A stretch of DNA of 64,000 nucleotides from Roseomonas aerilata DSM 19363 (GCF_000711725.1 NZ_JONP01000023.1:1-64000), one strand, 5' to 3'; positions 1 through 9,258 are shown, counted from the first letter of the stretch. Notes: generated by a model from the sequence alone, not told the origin. Translations and numbers: made by a program.

Positions 1-829
1 TTGGCAAGTTGTTTGACCAGAAAGCCAGTTTAGCCGCGTGGATCGAGGATTCGGCAGGATCAGGAAGCCGCCTGGACGCAGGTCTCCTGCTGCCAGATCT
101 GGAAGGTCTTGGTGCGGGCGCGTCGGTACTCGCCGGCGGCCATCAGGTGCCGGCGAGAACGGAAATGCCCGTAGATCATGCTGTGGGCTGACAAGAACCG
201 CTGAGCCTGCTCGGGCGACTTGAGCCGCTGCATCTGCCGCTCTCGCCGTCGGGCGGGCCGGTGCGAGTTCTCCGCCCGATTGTTCAAGTACCGACTGCTG
301 CGATGCCGGACTTCGGGTAGGAGCTCGCGCCGAGCGAACCCGTAGCTCTTCAGCCCGTCGGTGACCAGCCGACGGGGCTTGTACTTGAGGCCTGCAAGCA
401 GGCGCTTGAAGAACCGCTTGGCTGCACTTCCGTTCCGCCGGTCCCTGAACGAGGATGTCCAGCACCACGCCGTGCTGGTCCACTGCTCGCCAGAGGTAAT
501 GCAACACGCCGTTTATGCGTAGAAACACCTCCTCGAGGTGCCAGGTGTCGCCCGGCTTTAGCCTGCGCTGCCGCAGCTTGGCCGCGAACTCCGAACCGAA
601 CTTGCGGCACCAGTTCCGGATGCTCTCGTGCGTGACGGTGATGCCGCGCTCGGCCAGGATCAGCTCCACGTCTCGCAGGCTCAGGCTGAACACATGATAG
701 AGCCAGACGGCGTGGCTGATGATCTCTGCCGGAAGGCGGTATCCGGGATAGGTGGCGGGCTCTGACGTCATCCCGTCAGATTGCCCCGGCTCGGTTGTTC
801 CGACCACAGGTCATCAACTTGCCAATGCC
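1..829 (-). mobile_element. IS6-family insertion sequence, left end clipped by window start
   Basis: The window opens inside the left terminal repeat: TTGGCAAGTTG at base 1 is mirrored by CAACTTGCCAA at 816-826, and the similarity continues inward (TTTGACC against ATGACC). The right end reads on to GCC, suggesting that the full repeat begins GGCA and that only about three or four bases are missing on the left. The length of about 0.83 kb is normal for IS6/IS26-type elements. The single transposase gene on the minus strand fills the element. The flanking duplication cannot be checked because the left flank lies outside the window. Confidence 0.8.
60..771 (-). pseudogene. IS6-family DDE transposase, frameshifted
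   Basis: Read from ATG at 771 (MTSEPATYPGYRLP), the protein shows the IS6 order: a helix-turn-helix region (SLRDVELILAERGITV), then TWHLEEVF where the first catalytic Asp normally sits, then VTDGLKSYG (second Asp) and NNRAENSH (Glu), ending in REYRRARTK-type residues. The frame breaks after DILVQ: one extra G in the run at 443-445 shifts the reading frame. Removing it restores DRRNGSAAKRFFKRLL and a continuous protein to the stop at 60. In addition, the first catalytic residue of the triad reads Glu (HLEE) rather than the family Asp (HLDE). Both changes argue for a dead transposase. IS6 elements are not known to use programmed frameshifting, so a mutation is the simpler reading. Confidence 0.85.
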
Positions 830-1424
830 CGCGGGACATATCCCTGCACGGGTCAGTTCTCGATGAAAACTCCGGTCAGTTCTCAGCGAAACTCAACAGC
901 CCAGCTGCCGGACACCCTTATCAGTGACGATAAGCAGTCGTGCAATGCTGGCGAGCCGCAGCTCCGCACCGAGCTGCGCGATCTCGCCGAAGCCAAAATG
1001 TATGCGCATCACCTAGTTAATCAGGCCCATGCCGTCACCTCCGAAACCTTGGCCTCGGTCTTCCGCGACCCCGACGGGGCATCGGAACCCGCCGACGATA
1101 GATTCAGCGCAGAATGCGGCGGTACCGCAAATCCACCGTCGTTCGGCGGCCCTATCATAAGAAGAGCATCAGCCCTCGCGCTCAACTGGGCCTTGAGCTC
1201 CAGGACCTCAGCCGAGGTCATTGAGCCATTTGCATCCCTAGCTGAGAGCGTGAGCCCAGACGGGTCCAGACCAGATGTCCGTTTGAGGTTGGGCTAGCCG
1301 GCCTCGAACTGTGCAGGATGATCGAGGGCTGCGCCGGGTGGGCCCTCAGCAAGTTCTGTCAGCGCTCGCGCCACGGGTACCCGGGCTGGCAGAACCAGAT
1401 GGCGAGGCACGAAGGTGGGCTCGC
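830..1424. other. Intergenic stretch with IS relics, no gene recognised
   Basis: No open frame here resembles a known protein. Near 849-893 a short motif occurs twice in the same orientation (GGTCAGTTCTCGATGAAAA, then GGTCAGTTCTCAGCGAAA), which resembles the repeated subterminal motifs of IS21-type ends, but no transposase accompanies it. At 1353-1373 lies GTTCTGTCAGCGCTCGCGCCA, which matches the terminal repeat of the IS6-like elements at 29558 and 48623, again without a transposase. The stretch therefore looks like decayed mobile DNA next to the catabolic operon. Confidence 0.5.
1353..1373 (+). repeat. Solitary IS6-like terminal repeat relic
   Basis: GTTCTGTCAGCGCTCGCGCCA matches the outer ends of the IS copies at 29558-31998 and 48623-49597 almost base for base. 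The two leading G residues of those ends are AA here. No matching inverted end or transposase lies nearby, so this is a leftover end. Confidence 0.6.
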
Positions 1425-2480
1425 TCATTCGATCGGCAATCCCAATTCGCGCACCAGCCGCCCTAAGACGGCACGATCCCGTTCCAAGGCAGCGGCCGTG
1501 GCCGCGGGTCCGGCAGGGAAGACGAGCGCGCCGAGTTCGCGCAGCAGGCGCTCACGCAGATCGGGCATCGCCAGCACTGCCGCAACGTCGGCCGCGATGC
1601 GCTCGGCGAGCGGCGTGGGCAGCCCAGCTGGGGCGAGAAGGGTGAACCAGCCGTTCATCTCGAAGCCGGGAAGAGTCTCGGCCACCGTCGGCACCTCTTC
1701 CAATCCCGGAAAGCGCACGGCGGAGGTGACAGCAAGCGCTACCAGGTTCCCGGCGCGAAGCTGCGGCGCGATGAGCGGCGTACCGTCGATCATCAGGTCA
1801 GTGCGGCCCGCGATCGTGTCTTGCACGGCTTGCGGGCTGGCAGGATAGGGAACATTGGTTAGACGGAGGTTGAGACCACGCGCTACCTGCTCGCCCACGA
1901 AGCGCGGCAGGCTGGTTGCACCGCCGGTGGCGAAGGTCAGCCCCTCCGGCCGTTCCTGCGCCCGTGCGGCGAGGTCAGACAGCGTGCGCATGCCAGCATG
2001 GGAATTTGCAGCCAGGACAAAGGGTGTGCTCATCGTCAGCGCGACCGGCGTCAGGTCGCGAGCCGGATCAAAGGGCATGGATCGCATCAGGTGCTGGTTG
2101 AGCGCGAGCGGCGAGGTCTGCGCGAAAAGAAGTACATGGCCGTCGCGCTCAGCCCGCGCCGCGGCCGCGGTGCCGACGTTGCCGCTGGCGCCAGGCCGGT
2201 TGTCCACCACGACCGGTTGGCCCCAGCGTGCCGAGAGCCCCTCGGCAAGAAAGCGCATCGCCGTATCCGGCCCGCTGCCCGCCCCGGCCGGCACGATGAC
2301 TCGCACCGGACGCACGGGAAAGGGGTGTTGCGCGCGAACTGCGAAGGACCGCGTTCCGCCAGCGAGGGCAAGACCCGCTGTTGCCGCAAGCCAGACACGG
2401 CGTCCACTTCTCGTCCTTCGCCCCAGTTCCTTATCACCCGGCACCGGGTCAGGAGCCCACGGCTCGCGCATCGCAAACAT
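1425..2480 (-). CDS. Bug/TctC-type tripartite tricarboxylate transporter receptor
   Basis: A periplasmic solute-binding protein of the TctC family (351 aa). The N-terminus carries a Tat-like export signal (RSGRRVWLAATAG followed by a hydrophobic run, cleavage near RAQ, residues 26-51). The mature part follows the family pattern: PVRVIVPAGAGSGPD at the ligand loop, VVVDNRPGASGN, then an RDGHVLLF motif. ATG at 2480 was chosen over the upstream ATG at 2495 because GAGGGAGG sits six bases before it; the earlier ATG would overlap the preceding gene by four bases and is possible. It is the last gene of the minus-strand operon that starts with the GntR gene at 10045. The receptor partners TctA and TctB are absent, and the ligand is not readable from sequence. 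Confidence 0.9.
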   Translation of the reverse strand: MFAMREPWAPDPVPGDKELGRRTRSGRRVWLAATAGLALAGGTRSFAVRAQHPFPVRPVRVIVPAGAGSGPDTAMRFLAEGLSARWGQPVVVDNRPGASGNVGTAAAARAERDGHVLLFAQTSPLALNQHLMRSMPFDPARDLTPVALTMSTPFVLAANSHAGMRTLSDLAARAQERPEGLTFATGGATSLPRFVGEQVARGLNLRLTNVPYPASPQAVQDTIAGRTDLMIDGTPLIAPQLRAGNLVALAVTSAVRFPGLEEVPTVAETLPGFEMNGWFTLLAPAGLPTPLAERIAADVAAVLAMPDLRERLLRELGALVFPAGPAATAAALERDRAVLGRLVRELGLPIE

Positions 2481-2491
2481 CGCGCCCTCCC

Positions 2492-3466
2492 TCATTCTCT
2501 CGGCAGGCGGCGGGTCTCCACCACCCGGTTGAAGCTCGCGATCTCACCGGCAACGCGCGCGTGGAATGCCTCTGGCGTACTCGCTGCGGGCACCGCGCCC
2601 ATCTCCCGCAGCCTGGCATCCACATCAGGCATAGCGACGATCAGCCGTATCTCCTCGCTCAACCGGTGCATCAGGGAGCCAGGCATGCCGCCCGGTCCCA
2701 TCAGACCGAGCCAGGACTCGTAGGAGAAGCCCGGGACTATCTCGGAGGCGAGCCGGACGCCGGGGAGCTCCGGCATCGGCGCGGTGGAGGTGATGGCAAG
2801 CGGCCGGATCGTCTCCTTCCGCGCCATCTCGAAAGCGATGGTCATGGTATCGATCATCAGGTCCACGCGGCCTGCCATGAAGTCGGGCAGGGCGGCGGCC
2901 GAGCCACGGTAGGGGACGTGCACCATCTCCACTCCCGTCGCGCCGAGCAGCCACTCGCCGATCAGGTGATGCCCCGAACCGATGCCGACGGAGTAGTAGC
3001 TCAGCGTACCCGGCCGAGCACGCGCCGCCGCGAGGAGGTCCTCAAGCCGCGCATAGGGCGACGACGGGCGCACCGCGAGCATCATCCCGTAGGTCACGAG
3101 CGTCGAGAGGAAGGAGAAGTCGCCGAGGGGATCGAAGGGGAGAGCGGTTCGCATCGCCGCGGCGGTGGAGTGCCAGCTCGCGGTGAAGAGGAGCGTGTGG
3201 CCGTCCGGCGCGGCGCGGGCGACCTCGGCTGCGGCGATGAGCCCAGTCGCGCCCGGCTTGTTCTCGACAACCACCGGCTGGCCGATGCGCGCGGCGAGCC
3301 GGGCGCTAACGATCCGGGCGCCGATGTCGGCGCTGCCGCCCGGAGTGGACCCGACCAGGAGGCGAACGGGCCGCGTGGGCCAGGCCGGCTGCGCCCCGGC
3401 AGGCGCGGCGCGCGCTGTGATGATGCCTGCGGCAGCTACTGCCGCCAGCCTCCGTCGCATCAGCAT
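2492..3466 (-). CDS. Bug/TctC-type receptor (second in the operon)
   Basis: Periplasmic binding protein of 324 aa. ATG at 3466 begins MLMRRRLAAVAAAG, a short basic head and hydrophobic signal ending near AGA-QPA. The frame is open further upstream, but that part is arginine-rich shadow of the E1 gene and was left out. The mature protein starts WPTRPVRLLVGSTPGGSAD, the family ligand loop, followed by VVVENKPGATG and APDGHTLLF. It lies 12 bases before the next TctC gene and 29 bases after the E1 gene, so it is co-transcribed with both. Two receptors side by side in one transcript suggest separate ligands rather than redundancy (inference). Confidence 0.92.
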   Translation of the reverse strand: MLMRRRLAAVAAAGIITARAAPAGAQPAWPTRPVRLLVGSTPGGSADIGARIVSARLAARIGQPVVVENKPGATGLIAAAEVARAAPDGHTLLFTASWHSTAAAMRTALPFDPLGDFSFLSTLVTYGMMLAVRPSSPYARLEDLLAAARARPGTLSYYSVGIGSGHHLIGEWLLGATGVEMVHVPYRGSAAALPDFMAGRVDLMIDTMTIAFEMARKETIRPLAITSTAPMPELPGVRLASEIVPGFSYESWLGLMGPGGMPGSLMHRLSEEIRLIVAMPDVDARLREMGAVPAASTPEAFHARVAGEIASFNRVVETRRLPRE

Positions 3467-3495
3467 CGGATTTGTCCTTCCCGGCCGCCTTCCCG

Positions 3496-5865
3496 TCACC
3501 ACGCCACCCGCAGATGGCGGATGGGTCGCCCCGGCGCCACGGCCTGAGCGGCGGTAGCGATACCCTGCGCGTCGATGCCGTAGTGGCGGCGTAACTCGGC
3601 AATCGTGCCGGTTTGACCGAAATGCTCCACGCCGAGGGCGCGGGTACGGTGGCCGTACACGGCGCCCATCCAGGCGAGTGTTGCAGGATGGCCGTCCAGC
3701 ACCGTGACCAGCCGGCAATGGGAGGGCAGTCCGCCCAGCAGGCGTTCGACATGGCTCTCGGCCTCCGGCGTGCCCTGCTCGCGGGCGCGCTGCGCCTCCG
3801 TCCAGTCCGCGTGCATGCGGTCCGCGGAGGTGACCGCGAGCAGCCCGACGTCACGCCGGTCCTCCGCGATCAGCCCCACCGCTTCGATCGCTTCCGGCGC
3901 CAGCGTACCGGCATAGGCAATCACCACCTGAGGGTTAGGACCGGGACGGCGCATCCAGTAGCCGCCTGCCAGGATGTCGGCCGTCAGTTCCGCCGTCATC
4001 GCGCGGCGCGGCTGCTCGACCACGCGGGTGGAGAGTCGGAGGTAAGCCGAGGCACCGTCGGGTTCCTGCATGTGCACGAAGGCTTGGCGCAGGATCACGG
4101 CCAGCTCGTCGACGTAGGCCGGTTCGAAGCTGACGAGGCCGTCCTGCGCCAGGCCGATCAGCGGCGTGCGGATCGATTGGTGCGCACCACCCTCGGGCGC
4201 CAGCGTGGTGCCGGAGGGCGTGGCGACAAGGATGAAGCGCGCCCCCTGGTAGCACGCGTAGTTCATTGCATCGAGACCGCGCTCGATGAAGGGGTCGTAG
4301 AGCGTGCCCACCGGCAGCAGCCGCTCCCCAAAGGTCTCGTGCGACAAGCCGAGCGCCGAGAGCATGGTGAAGAGGTTCATCTCGGCGATGCCGAGTTCCA
4401 TGTGCTGGCCGGAGGGTGAGAAGGTCCAATTGAAGGTCGAGGGGATCCGTTCCTTACGGAACAAGTCCGCCATTTCTTCCTTCGCGAAGAGCCCCCGCCG
4501 GTTAACCCAGGCACCAAGATTGGTGGAGACGGTGACGTCAGGGGAGGTGGTGACAATCCGCCGCGCCAACTCGGTGTCGCCTTTGGCAATCTCGTGCATT
4601 AGCAGGCCGAAACCTTGCTGCGTGGACATGGCGGGCGAGAGCGGGACGGCGAGGCTCTCCGGCACCGGGACCGTCGGTGCCGCCGGCCGCGCCGCCCGGC
4701 GGGCATGCGGCACGGCGGCAAGGAAGCGCTCCAGCGCCTCGGCCGGCGTATTCAGCCCCTCGAAGCGGTCCCATTCATGGCCCTCGCGCACGCGCATGGT
4801 GCGCCGGAAGCCCTCCATCTGCTCAGGGTTCATCAGCCCGGCATGATTATCCTTGTGCCCCGCCAGCGGCAGGCCGGAGCCCTTGATGGTGTAGGCGATG
4901 AAGCAGGTCGGCCGGTCGTGCCGGCGCGCCGCCTCAAAGGCTTCCAGCAGCATCGGCAGGTCGTGCCCGCCCAGGTTGCCCATCAGCGCCGCTAACTCCT
5001 CGTCCGAGCGGCGGGCGATGAGGGCCGAGACCTCACCCTGGTCGCCCAGTTCGTCCGTCAGCCGCCGTCGCCAGGCCGCGCCGCCCTGGAAGGTGAGCGC
5101 GGAGTAGAGGGGGTTTGGGCAGGCCTCGATCCACGCCCGCAGCCGCTCGCCGCCCGGCTCCGCGAAGGCGGCCTGCTGCAGCGTGCCATGGCGCAGCACC
5201 ACCACATCCCAACCAAAGTTGCGGAAGGTCGCCTCCAGCCGTGACCACAGCCCCTCCCGCACCACGGCGTCCAGGCTCTGCCGGTTGTAGTCCACCACCC
5301 ACCACGTGTTGCGGAGGCCGTGCTTCCAGCCCTCCATCAGGGCCTCGAAGATGTTGCCCTCGTCCATCTCCGCGTCGCCGAGCAGCGCGATCATCCGCCC
5401 TTCCGGCGCCGGCCCATTCCAGTCGCGCGCCCGCAGGTAGTCCTGCACCAGCGAGGAGAAGAGCGTCTGCGCCACGCCGAGGCCGACCGAGCCGGTGGAA
5501 AAGTCCACCCCGTCCGTGTCCTTGGTGCGGGAGGGATAGGATTGCGCGCCACCAAAGCCGCGAAAGTTCTGCAGCTTCTCGCAGCTCTGCCGTCCCAGCA
5601 GGTACTGGATGGCGTGGAACACCGGGGAAGCATGCGGCTTGACCGCCACCCGGTCCTCCGGCCGGAGCACGGCGAGGTAGAGGGCCGTCAGGATCGTCGC
5701 CATGGAGGCGGAGGAGGCCTGGTGCCCGCCGACCTTCAACCCGTCGCCCGTGTCCCGGAGATGGTTGGCATGGTGGATCATCCAGGTCGCCAGCCAAAGG
5801 ACCTTGCGCTCCAGTTCCGAGATGAGGGCGAGGTCCGTGGCAGGCGTCTCTGTCGTCGCTTGCAT
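3496..5865 (-). CDS. Homodimeric 2-oxo-acid dehydrogenase E1 (AceE/MdeB-like)
   Basis: A thiamine-diphosphate enzyme of 789 aa, shorter than E. coli AceE (about 890 aa) and close to the MdeB-type 2-oxobutyrate dehydrogenase E1. The cofactor motif is clear: GDAEMDEGN at 163-171, running on to NRQSLD at 194-199. KVGGHQASSASMATILTAL lies at 44-62, and the transketolase-like pyrimidine domain starts around 430 (STQQGFGLLMHEIA). E1 would decarboxylate a 2-oxo acid and pass the acyl group to a lipoyl E2. No E2 or E3 gene is nearby, so it must borrow these or act alone. It sits in an aromatic operon whose ring-cleavage products could yield 2-oxo acids, which is the likely reason for its presence (inference). 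Pyruvate, 2-oxobutyrate or another substrate cannot be told apart here. Confidence 0.88.
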   Translation of the reverse strand: MQATTETPATDLALISELERKVLWLATWMIHHANHLRDTGDGLKVGGHQASSASMATILTALYLAVLRPEDRVAVKPHASPVFHAIQYLLGRQSCEKLQNFRGFGGAQSYPSRTKDTDGVDFSTGSVGLGVAQTLFSSLVQDYLRARDWNGPAPEGRMIALLGDAEMDEGNIFEALMEGWKHGLRNTWWVVDYNRQSLDAVVREGLWSRLEATFRNFGWDVVVLRHGTLQQAAFAEPGGERLRAWIEACPNPLYSALTFQGGAAWRRRLTDELGDQGEVSALIARRSDEELAALMGNLGGHDLPMLLEAFEAARRHDRPTCFIAYTIKGSGLPLAGHKDNHAGLMNPEQMEGFRRTMRVREGHEWDRFEGLNTPAEALERFLAAVPHARRAARPAAPTVPVPESLAVPLSPAMSTQQGFGLLMHEIAKGDTELARRIVTTSPDVTVSTNLGAWVNRRGLFAKEEMADLFRKERIPSTFNWTFSPSGQHMELGIAEMNLFTMLSALGLSHETFGERLLPVGTLYDPFIERGLDAMNYACYQGARFILVATPSGTTLAPEGGAHQSIRTPLIGLAQDGLVSFEPAYVDELAVILRQAFVHMQEPDGASAYLRLSTRVVEQPRRAMTAELTADILAGGYWMRRPGPNPQVVIAYAGTLAPEAIEAVGLIAEDRRDVGLLAVTSADRMHADWTEAQRAREQGTPEAESHVERLLGGLPSHCRLVTVLDGHPATLAWMGAVYGHRTRALGVEHFGQTGTIAELRRHYGIDAQGIATAAQAVAPGRPIRHLRVAW

Positions 5866-5914
5866 GGTGGGCTCCGGGCGCAGTTCGGCCGTGATGAGGG
5901 GAGGAAAGGTCGGT

Positions 5915-6895
5915 TCAGTCGAGCTGGATGCCGAGCTCGCCCACGAGCGGCCGCCACGCTGCCCGCTCCGCCGAGACGCGCTCGGCGAAGACCATAGGCC
6001 CGCCTGTTAGAACGTAGGAGCCAATCGCGCGGGCGCGCTCGTGAATAGCCGGTTCGCGCTGCGAGACGAGAAGCGCAGCCGAGAGTCGCTCGACAATCGG
6101 GTCCGGCGTTGCCGCCGGGACGACGAGCCCGTTCCAGGCCTCCGCGACGAAGCCGGGGATGTCGAGCGCCTGCTCGATGGTCGGTACCTCCGGCATGTCC
6201 TCCAGCCGCTCCGTGGAACAGACGGCAAGCGGGCGGAGCTGGCCGGTCTTCAGCGCCTCCTGCGCCGTCGCGATGTCGATTACGGCCGTGTCCAGCCGAT
6301 TGCCGATCAGCTCCGTTACGCTCGCGACGGAGCCGCGGGTCTGCACATCCATCATGCGCGTGCCGGTGGCCTTCATCAGCCGCGCCATGGCGAGGTGGTG
6401 GATGAAGCCCACGCCGGGCGTGGCGTAGTTCAGCCGGTCTGGCTGCATCCGCGCCGCCTCGATGAGCGCGCGGGCATCCCTGTACGGGGACTGGGCCGGG
6501 ACGACGAGGAGCATCGGCACTTTCACCGTCAGGCCGAGCGGGCGGAAGTCGCGCTCGTCGTCATAAGCAAGGTTCCGGAAAAGGGCGCGGTTGAACACCA
6601 TGGTCGCGTTGTCCACGCCGAGCAGGGTGTAGCCGTCGGGTGCCGAGCGGGCCGCCGCGGCAGCGCCGATAGCGGTGGCCGCGCCGGGCCGGTTCTCCAC
6701 CACCATGGTAGCGCCGAGCTGCGGCCCCATGCTCGCCGCGTAGAGGCGGCAGAAGACGTCGAAGCCGCTCCCCGGCGAGGAGGGCACAATGAGACGGATC
6801 GGCCTGTCGGGATAAGCGGCGCGCGCCGTTCCGGACGCGAGCAGCAGGCCGGGCGGGGCCGCCAGTATCGCGCGGCGGCCAATGCGGGTATTCAT
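5915..6895 (-). CDS. Bug/TctC-type receptor
   Basis: A 326-aa periplasmic receptor. The signal MNTRIGRRAILAAPPG is Tat-like (twin Arg then a hydrophobic run, cleavage near ARA-AYP). The ligand loop reads PIRLIVPSSPGSGFDVF, where SPGSGFD replaces the more usual PGG-x-D; VVENRPGAATAIG and SAPDGYTLLG follow. Position in the operon is between the VOC protein gene and the E1 gene. It is the first of three receptors in this transcript and is divergent from its two companions in the ligand loop. Confidence 0.92.
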   Translation of the reverse strand: MNTRIGRRAILAAPPGLLLASGTARAAYPDRPIRLIVPSSPGSGFDVFCRLYAASMGPQLGATMVVENRPGAATAIGAAAAARSAPDGYTLLGVDNATMVFNRALFRNLAYDDERDFRPLGLTVKVPMLLVVPAQSPYRDARALIEAARMQPDRLNYATPGVGFIHHLAMARLMKATGTRMMDVQTRGSVASVTELIGNRLDTAVIDIATAQEALKTGQLRPLAVCSTERLEDMPEVPTIEQALDIPGFVAEAWNGLVVPAATPDPIVERLSAALLVSQREPAIHERARAIGSYVLTGGPMVFAERVSAERAAWRPLVGELGIQLD

Positions 6896-6926
6896 CTTTT
6901 TCTTTCCTCCCTCTCGATGCCCGCGT

Positions 6927-7523
6927 TCAGGCAGGCAGCATGTCCACCGGCGTCTTGCCGGCCGGCAGGTCCGGCCGCTGCAGTAGCGCCTCCTCCGGCA
7001 GGCCGGCCTCGTAATCCCGCAACAGCTCCTCGGGATCGAAGGTCACACCGATCGGGTTCGCGGCGAAGTCGGGGCCGTGGAAGAAGGCCGAGGCCTCTGC
7101 CTTGGTGTGGAACACGTCCACCTGGAGCTCCACGGCCAGCCCGTCGGGGTCGCGGTAGTACAGTGAGACGGTGGGCCCGTGCCGGATCGGCCAGTAGGGA
7201 TGGATCCCCGCCTTCGCCAAGCGCCGGTAGGTGCCCAGCAGGTCTCCCAGCGTCCGGTAGGTGTAGGCGATATGGGCCACCGTACGGTCCGCCGGTGGCA
7301 CTGGCCTCAGGCCGGGAACGTGGCGGATCGCAATGCGGTGGTGCTCCTCGTCGTAGGTGAGGAAGCAGAGGCCGTGCCCTTCAAACACCACCTCCGCGTT
7401 CAGCACGGTCTGGTACCAGTCCCTCAGCCTCTCGGGCTCGCCCGTTCGCAGGACCACATGGGCGAAGGTCCCCGGAGAGACCGGCGCGGCGGGGACGGTG
7501 CGGCGTGGCGGGGTCGTGTCCAT
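6927..7523 (-). CDS. VOC-family ring-cleavage dioxygenase-like protein
   Basis: A 198-aa vicinal-oxygen-chelate protein, probably an extradiol-type dioxygenase or related metalloenzyme. The expected metal ligands are present: H22 (FAHVVLRT), H84 (VAHIAY) and E132 (LAVELQVD), the 2-His-1-carboxylate set. The RDPDGLAVELQ strand is typical. After the VOC core there is a tail of about 40 residues (NPIGVTFDPEELLRDYEAGLP) that is also found in the paralogue at 13821. ATG at 7523 has AGGAGG upstream; the longer upstream frame is antisense shadow. It follows the FAD monooxygenase by 22 bases, so hydroxylation then ring opening is the natural reading. The substrate is not known. Confidence 0.85.
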   Translation of the reverse strand: MDTTPPRRTVPAAPVSPGTFAHVVLRTGEPERLRDWYQTVLNAEVVFEGHGLCFLTYDEEHHRIAIRHVPGLRPVPPADRTVAHIAYTYRTLGDLLGTYRRLAKAGIHPYWPIRHGPTVSLYYRDPDGLAVELQVDVFHTKAEASAFFHGPDFAANPIGVTFDPEELLRDYEAGLPEEALLQRPDLPAGKTPVDMLPA

Positions 7524-7545
7524 GGCGTTCCTCCTGTTCCGTTCT

Positions 7546-9258
7546 TCAGTCGGCGGTGCCGGCCAGCGCCGCGACGTGGCCAAGGATGTTCCGCATTGCT
7601 TCGTGAAGTGCGGCCCGTCGGTCCGCCCCGCCCTCCGGCTCCACCCAGGCGATGCGCCCATCCGGCCGCACCAGCACGGCGTAGGCCGGGCCGCCCCAGA
7701 AATCGGCTGTGCAGGCACTCCCCCCGCGCATCGCGGTGGAGAGCCGCCGGACCTGCACAGGCATCGTCCTGGGTGACAGGGTCGCGCATGCGGCCGCCCA
7801 TTCCGCCTCGCTCCCCTCGGGTGCGAGAAGGGTGAACCTGTCCGGCCGCATCAGGTCGACTGTGGAGACGCCAGGCGCGATCCAGAGGTGCGGGACCGGA
7901 CCGCCCGGCGCGAAGCTTGGCTGGTACCCTTCGCTGGCGGGCACCGGCCGGGCGATGGGCCGCCCGGGGGGCAGGAAGGCCCCCTCCGCCGCTGTGGCTG
8001 CCATCTCCAATTCCAGGAAGGCGAAGTGAGGAAGCTGTGCGTCGACCGCAGCGCGGATTGCCGCGAAGGCCGGGTGGCTAGGGTCGGCCCGCATCGCCGC
8101 CAGGCGGGCCTCCACAGCCGTGCCTCCGAGCCCGATCGCGTCGTCCACTTCCTGCATGCGCCGGTGGTTGCTGACCGACTGGTCGCAGTTGCGCACCGCG
8201 ACAGGTCGTGTCTCCCGGGCGTAGCTATCCAGCAGCGCCGAACCGGCCTCGCCGCGGATCACGGCACCCAGCTTCCAGAGCAGGTTCTCGACGTCCTCCA
8301 CCCCGGTGTTGAGGCCGAGCCCGCCCGTGGGCGGGAAGCGGTGCGCCGCATCGCCCACCAAGATCACGCGGCCGCGGCGGTACTCCGTCGCCACCTGCGC
8401 CGACATGGCCCATTGATCGACAGAGGAGATGACGAAGTCATGTGGCGCGCCGATCGCCTCCCGCACGATGTTAGCGCAACAGTCTCGGTCGAAGCTTTCG
8501 AAGGGCGTCTGTTCCGGGTCGAACCGCATCATTAGCACCTGCGAGCCCACGGGTTGGTGCATGATGAAGAAGCCCTCAAAGCCTGGACGGCGGATGAAGA
8601 ACAGCACCCCCGGGGCGCGGCGGAGGAACGGTGTGACGTCGGAGCGGATGTGCACGGCGAGGAAGTTAGCGAGGACGCGCGGCCCCTCGAACCCGATGCC
8701 GGCTGCCCGACGTACGGCGCTACGGGCGCCGTCCGCGCCGATCAGGTAGCGAGTTTGGACGCGCTCATCACCACCGGGACCAGCCAGCGTGGCCATTACG
8801 CCGTCGCCATCCTCCTCGAAGCCGCGGAAGGCAGTGCCGAAACTCACCACTTCCGCCCCAGCTAACTCCACGGCACGGCGATGCAGGATGGGCTCTAGCA
8901 AGCTCTGGGGGATGTTGGCTGAATGGGCCGGGCTCACCGCGCGGAAGCGGGGCACGTCCCCCTTCATCCCTGTCAGGTCCAGTTGGCCGTAGATCAGGCC
9001 AGCGACGCTCTCGCACCACGTCACGCAGCGCTGCAGATCCACCGGCGTTGCCGCTGCTAGGACAGCCTCCGCCACGCCGAGGCGGCGGTAGACCTCCATG
9101 GTGTGGGTCTTCAGCACGTGGGCTGCGGGTTCTTTGTGCAACTCCTGCCGAGCCTCGACGACACGATGGCGCAGCCCGAGCTGCGACGCGAACATCGAGG
9201 CGAGCAGGCCGGCCGGCCCGGCGCCGACGATCAGCAGATCGAGCCTGTCATCTCTCAC
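7546..9258 (-). CDS. FAD-dependent aromatic monooxygenase (PheA/TfdB type)
   Basis: A 570-aa group A flavoprotein hydroxylase. It has the FAD dinucleotide fold DLLIVGAGPAG at 8-18, the DG motif YLIGADGARSAVRRAAG in the middle, and the second FAD motif GRVILVGDAAHRFPPTGG with GLNTGVEDVENL. A C-terminal thioredoxin-like region typical of phenol hydroxylases follows. The start is taken as GTG at 9258: GGGAGG lies seven bases before it, and the gene then overlaps the GntR stop by eleven bases, which suggests coupling. The open frame runs further upstream, but that part is antisense to GntR codons. It should hydroxylate a phenolic or catechol-like substrate with NAD(P)H and O2. The exact substrate cannot be read from sequence. 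Confidence 0.88.
   Translation of the reverse strand: MRDDRLDLLIVGAGPAGLLASMFASQLGLRHRVVEARQELHKEPAAHVLKTHTMEVYRRLGVAEAVLAAATPVDLQRCVTWCESVAGLIYGQLDLTGMKGDVPRFRAVSPAHSANIPQSLLEPILHRRAVELAGAEVVSFGTAFRGFEEDGDGVMATLAGPGGDERVQTRYLIGADGARSAVRRAAGIGFEGPRVLANFLAVHIRSDVTPFLRRAPGVLFFIRRPGFEGFFIMHQPVGSQVLMMRFDPEQTPFESFDRDCCANIVREAIGAPHDFVISSVDQWAMSAQVATEYRRGRVILVGDAAHRFPPTGGLGLNTGVEDVENLLWKLGAVIRGEAGSALLDSYARETRPVAVRNCDQSVSNHRRMQEVDDAIGLGGTAVEARLAAMRADPSHPAFAAIRAAVDAQLPHFAFLELEMAATAAEGAFLPPGRPIARPVPASEGYQPSFAPGGPVPHLWIAPGVSTVDLMRPDRFTLLAPEGSEAEWAAACATLSPRTMPVQVRRLSTAMRGGSACTADFWGGPAYAVLVRPDGRIAWVEPEGGADRRAALHEAMRNILGHVAALAGTAD

Noticed and set aside
752-1297. Plus-strand open frame of 181 codons after the first IS
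   Set aside because: It begins inside the IS, crosses its terminal repeat and shows no domain or ribosome-binding site.
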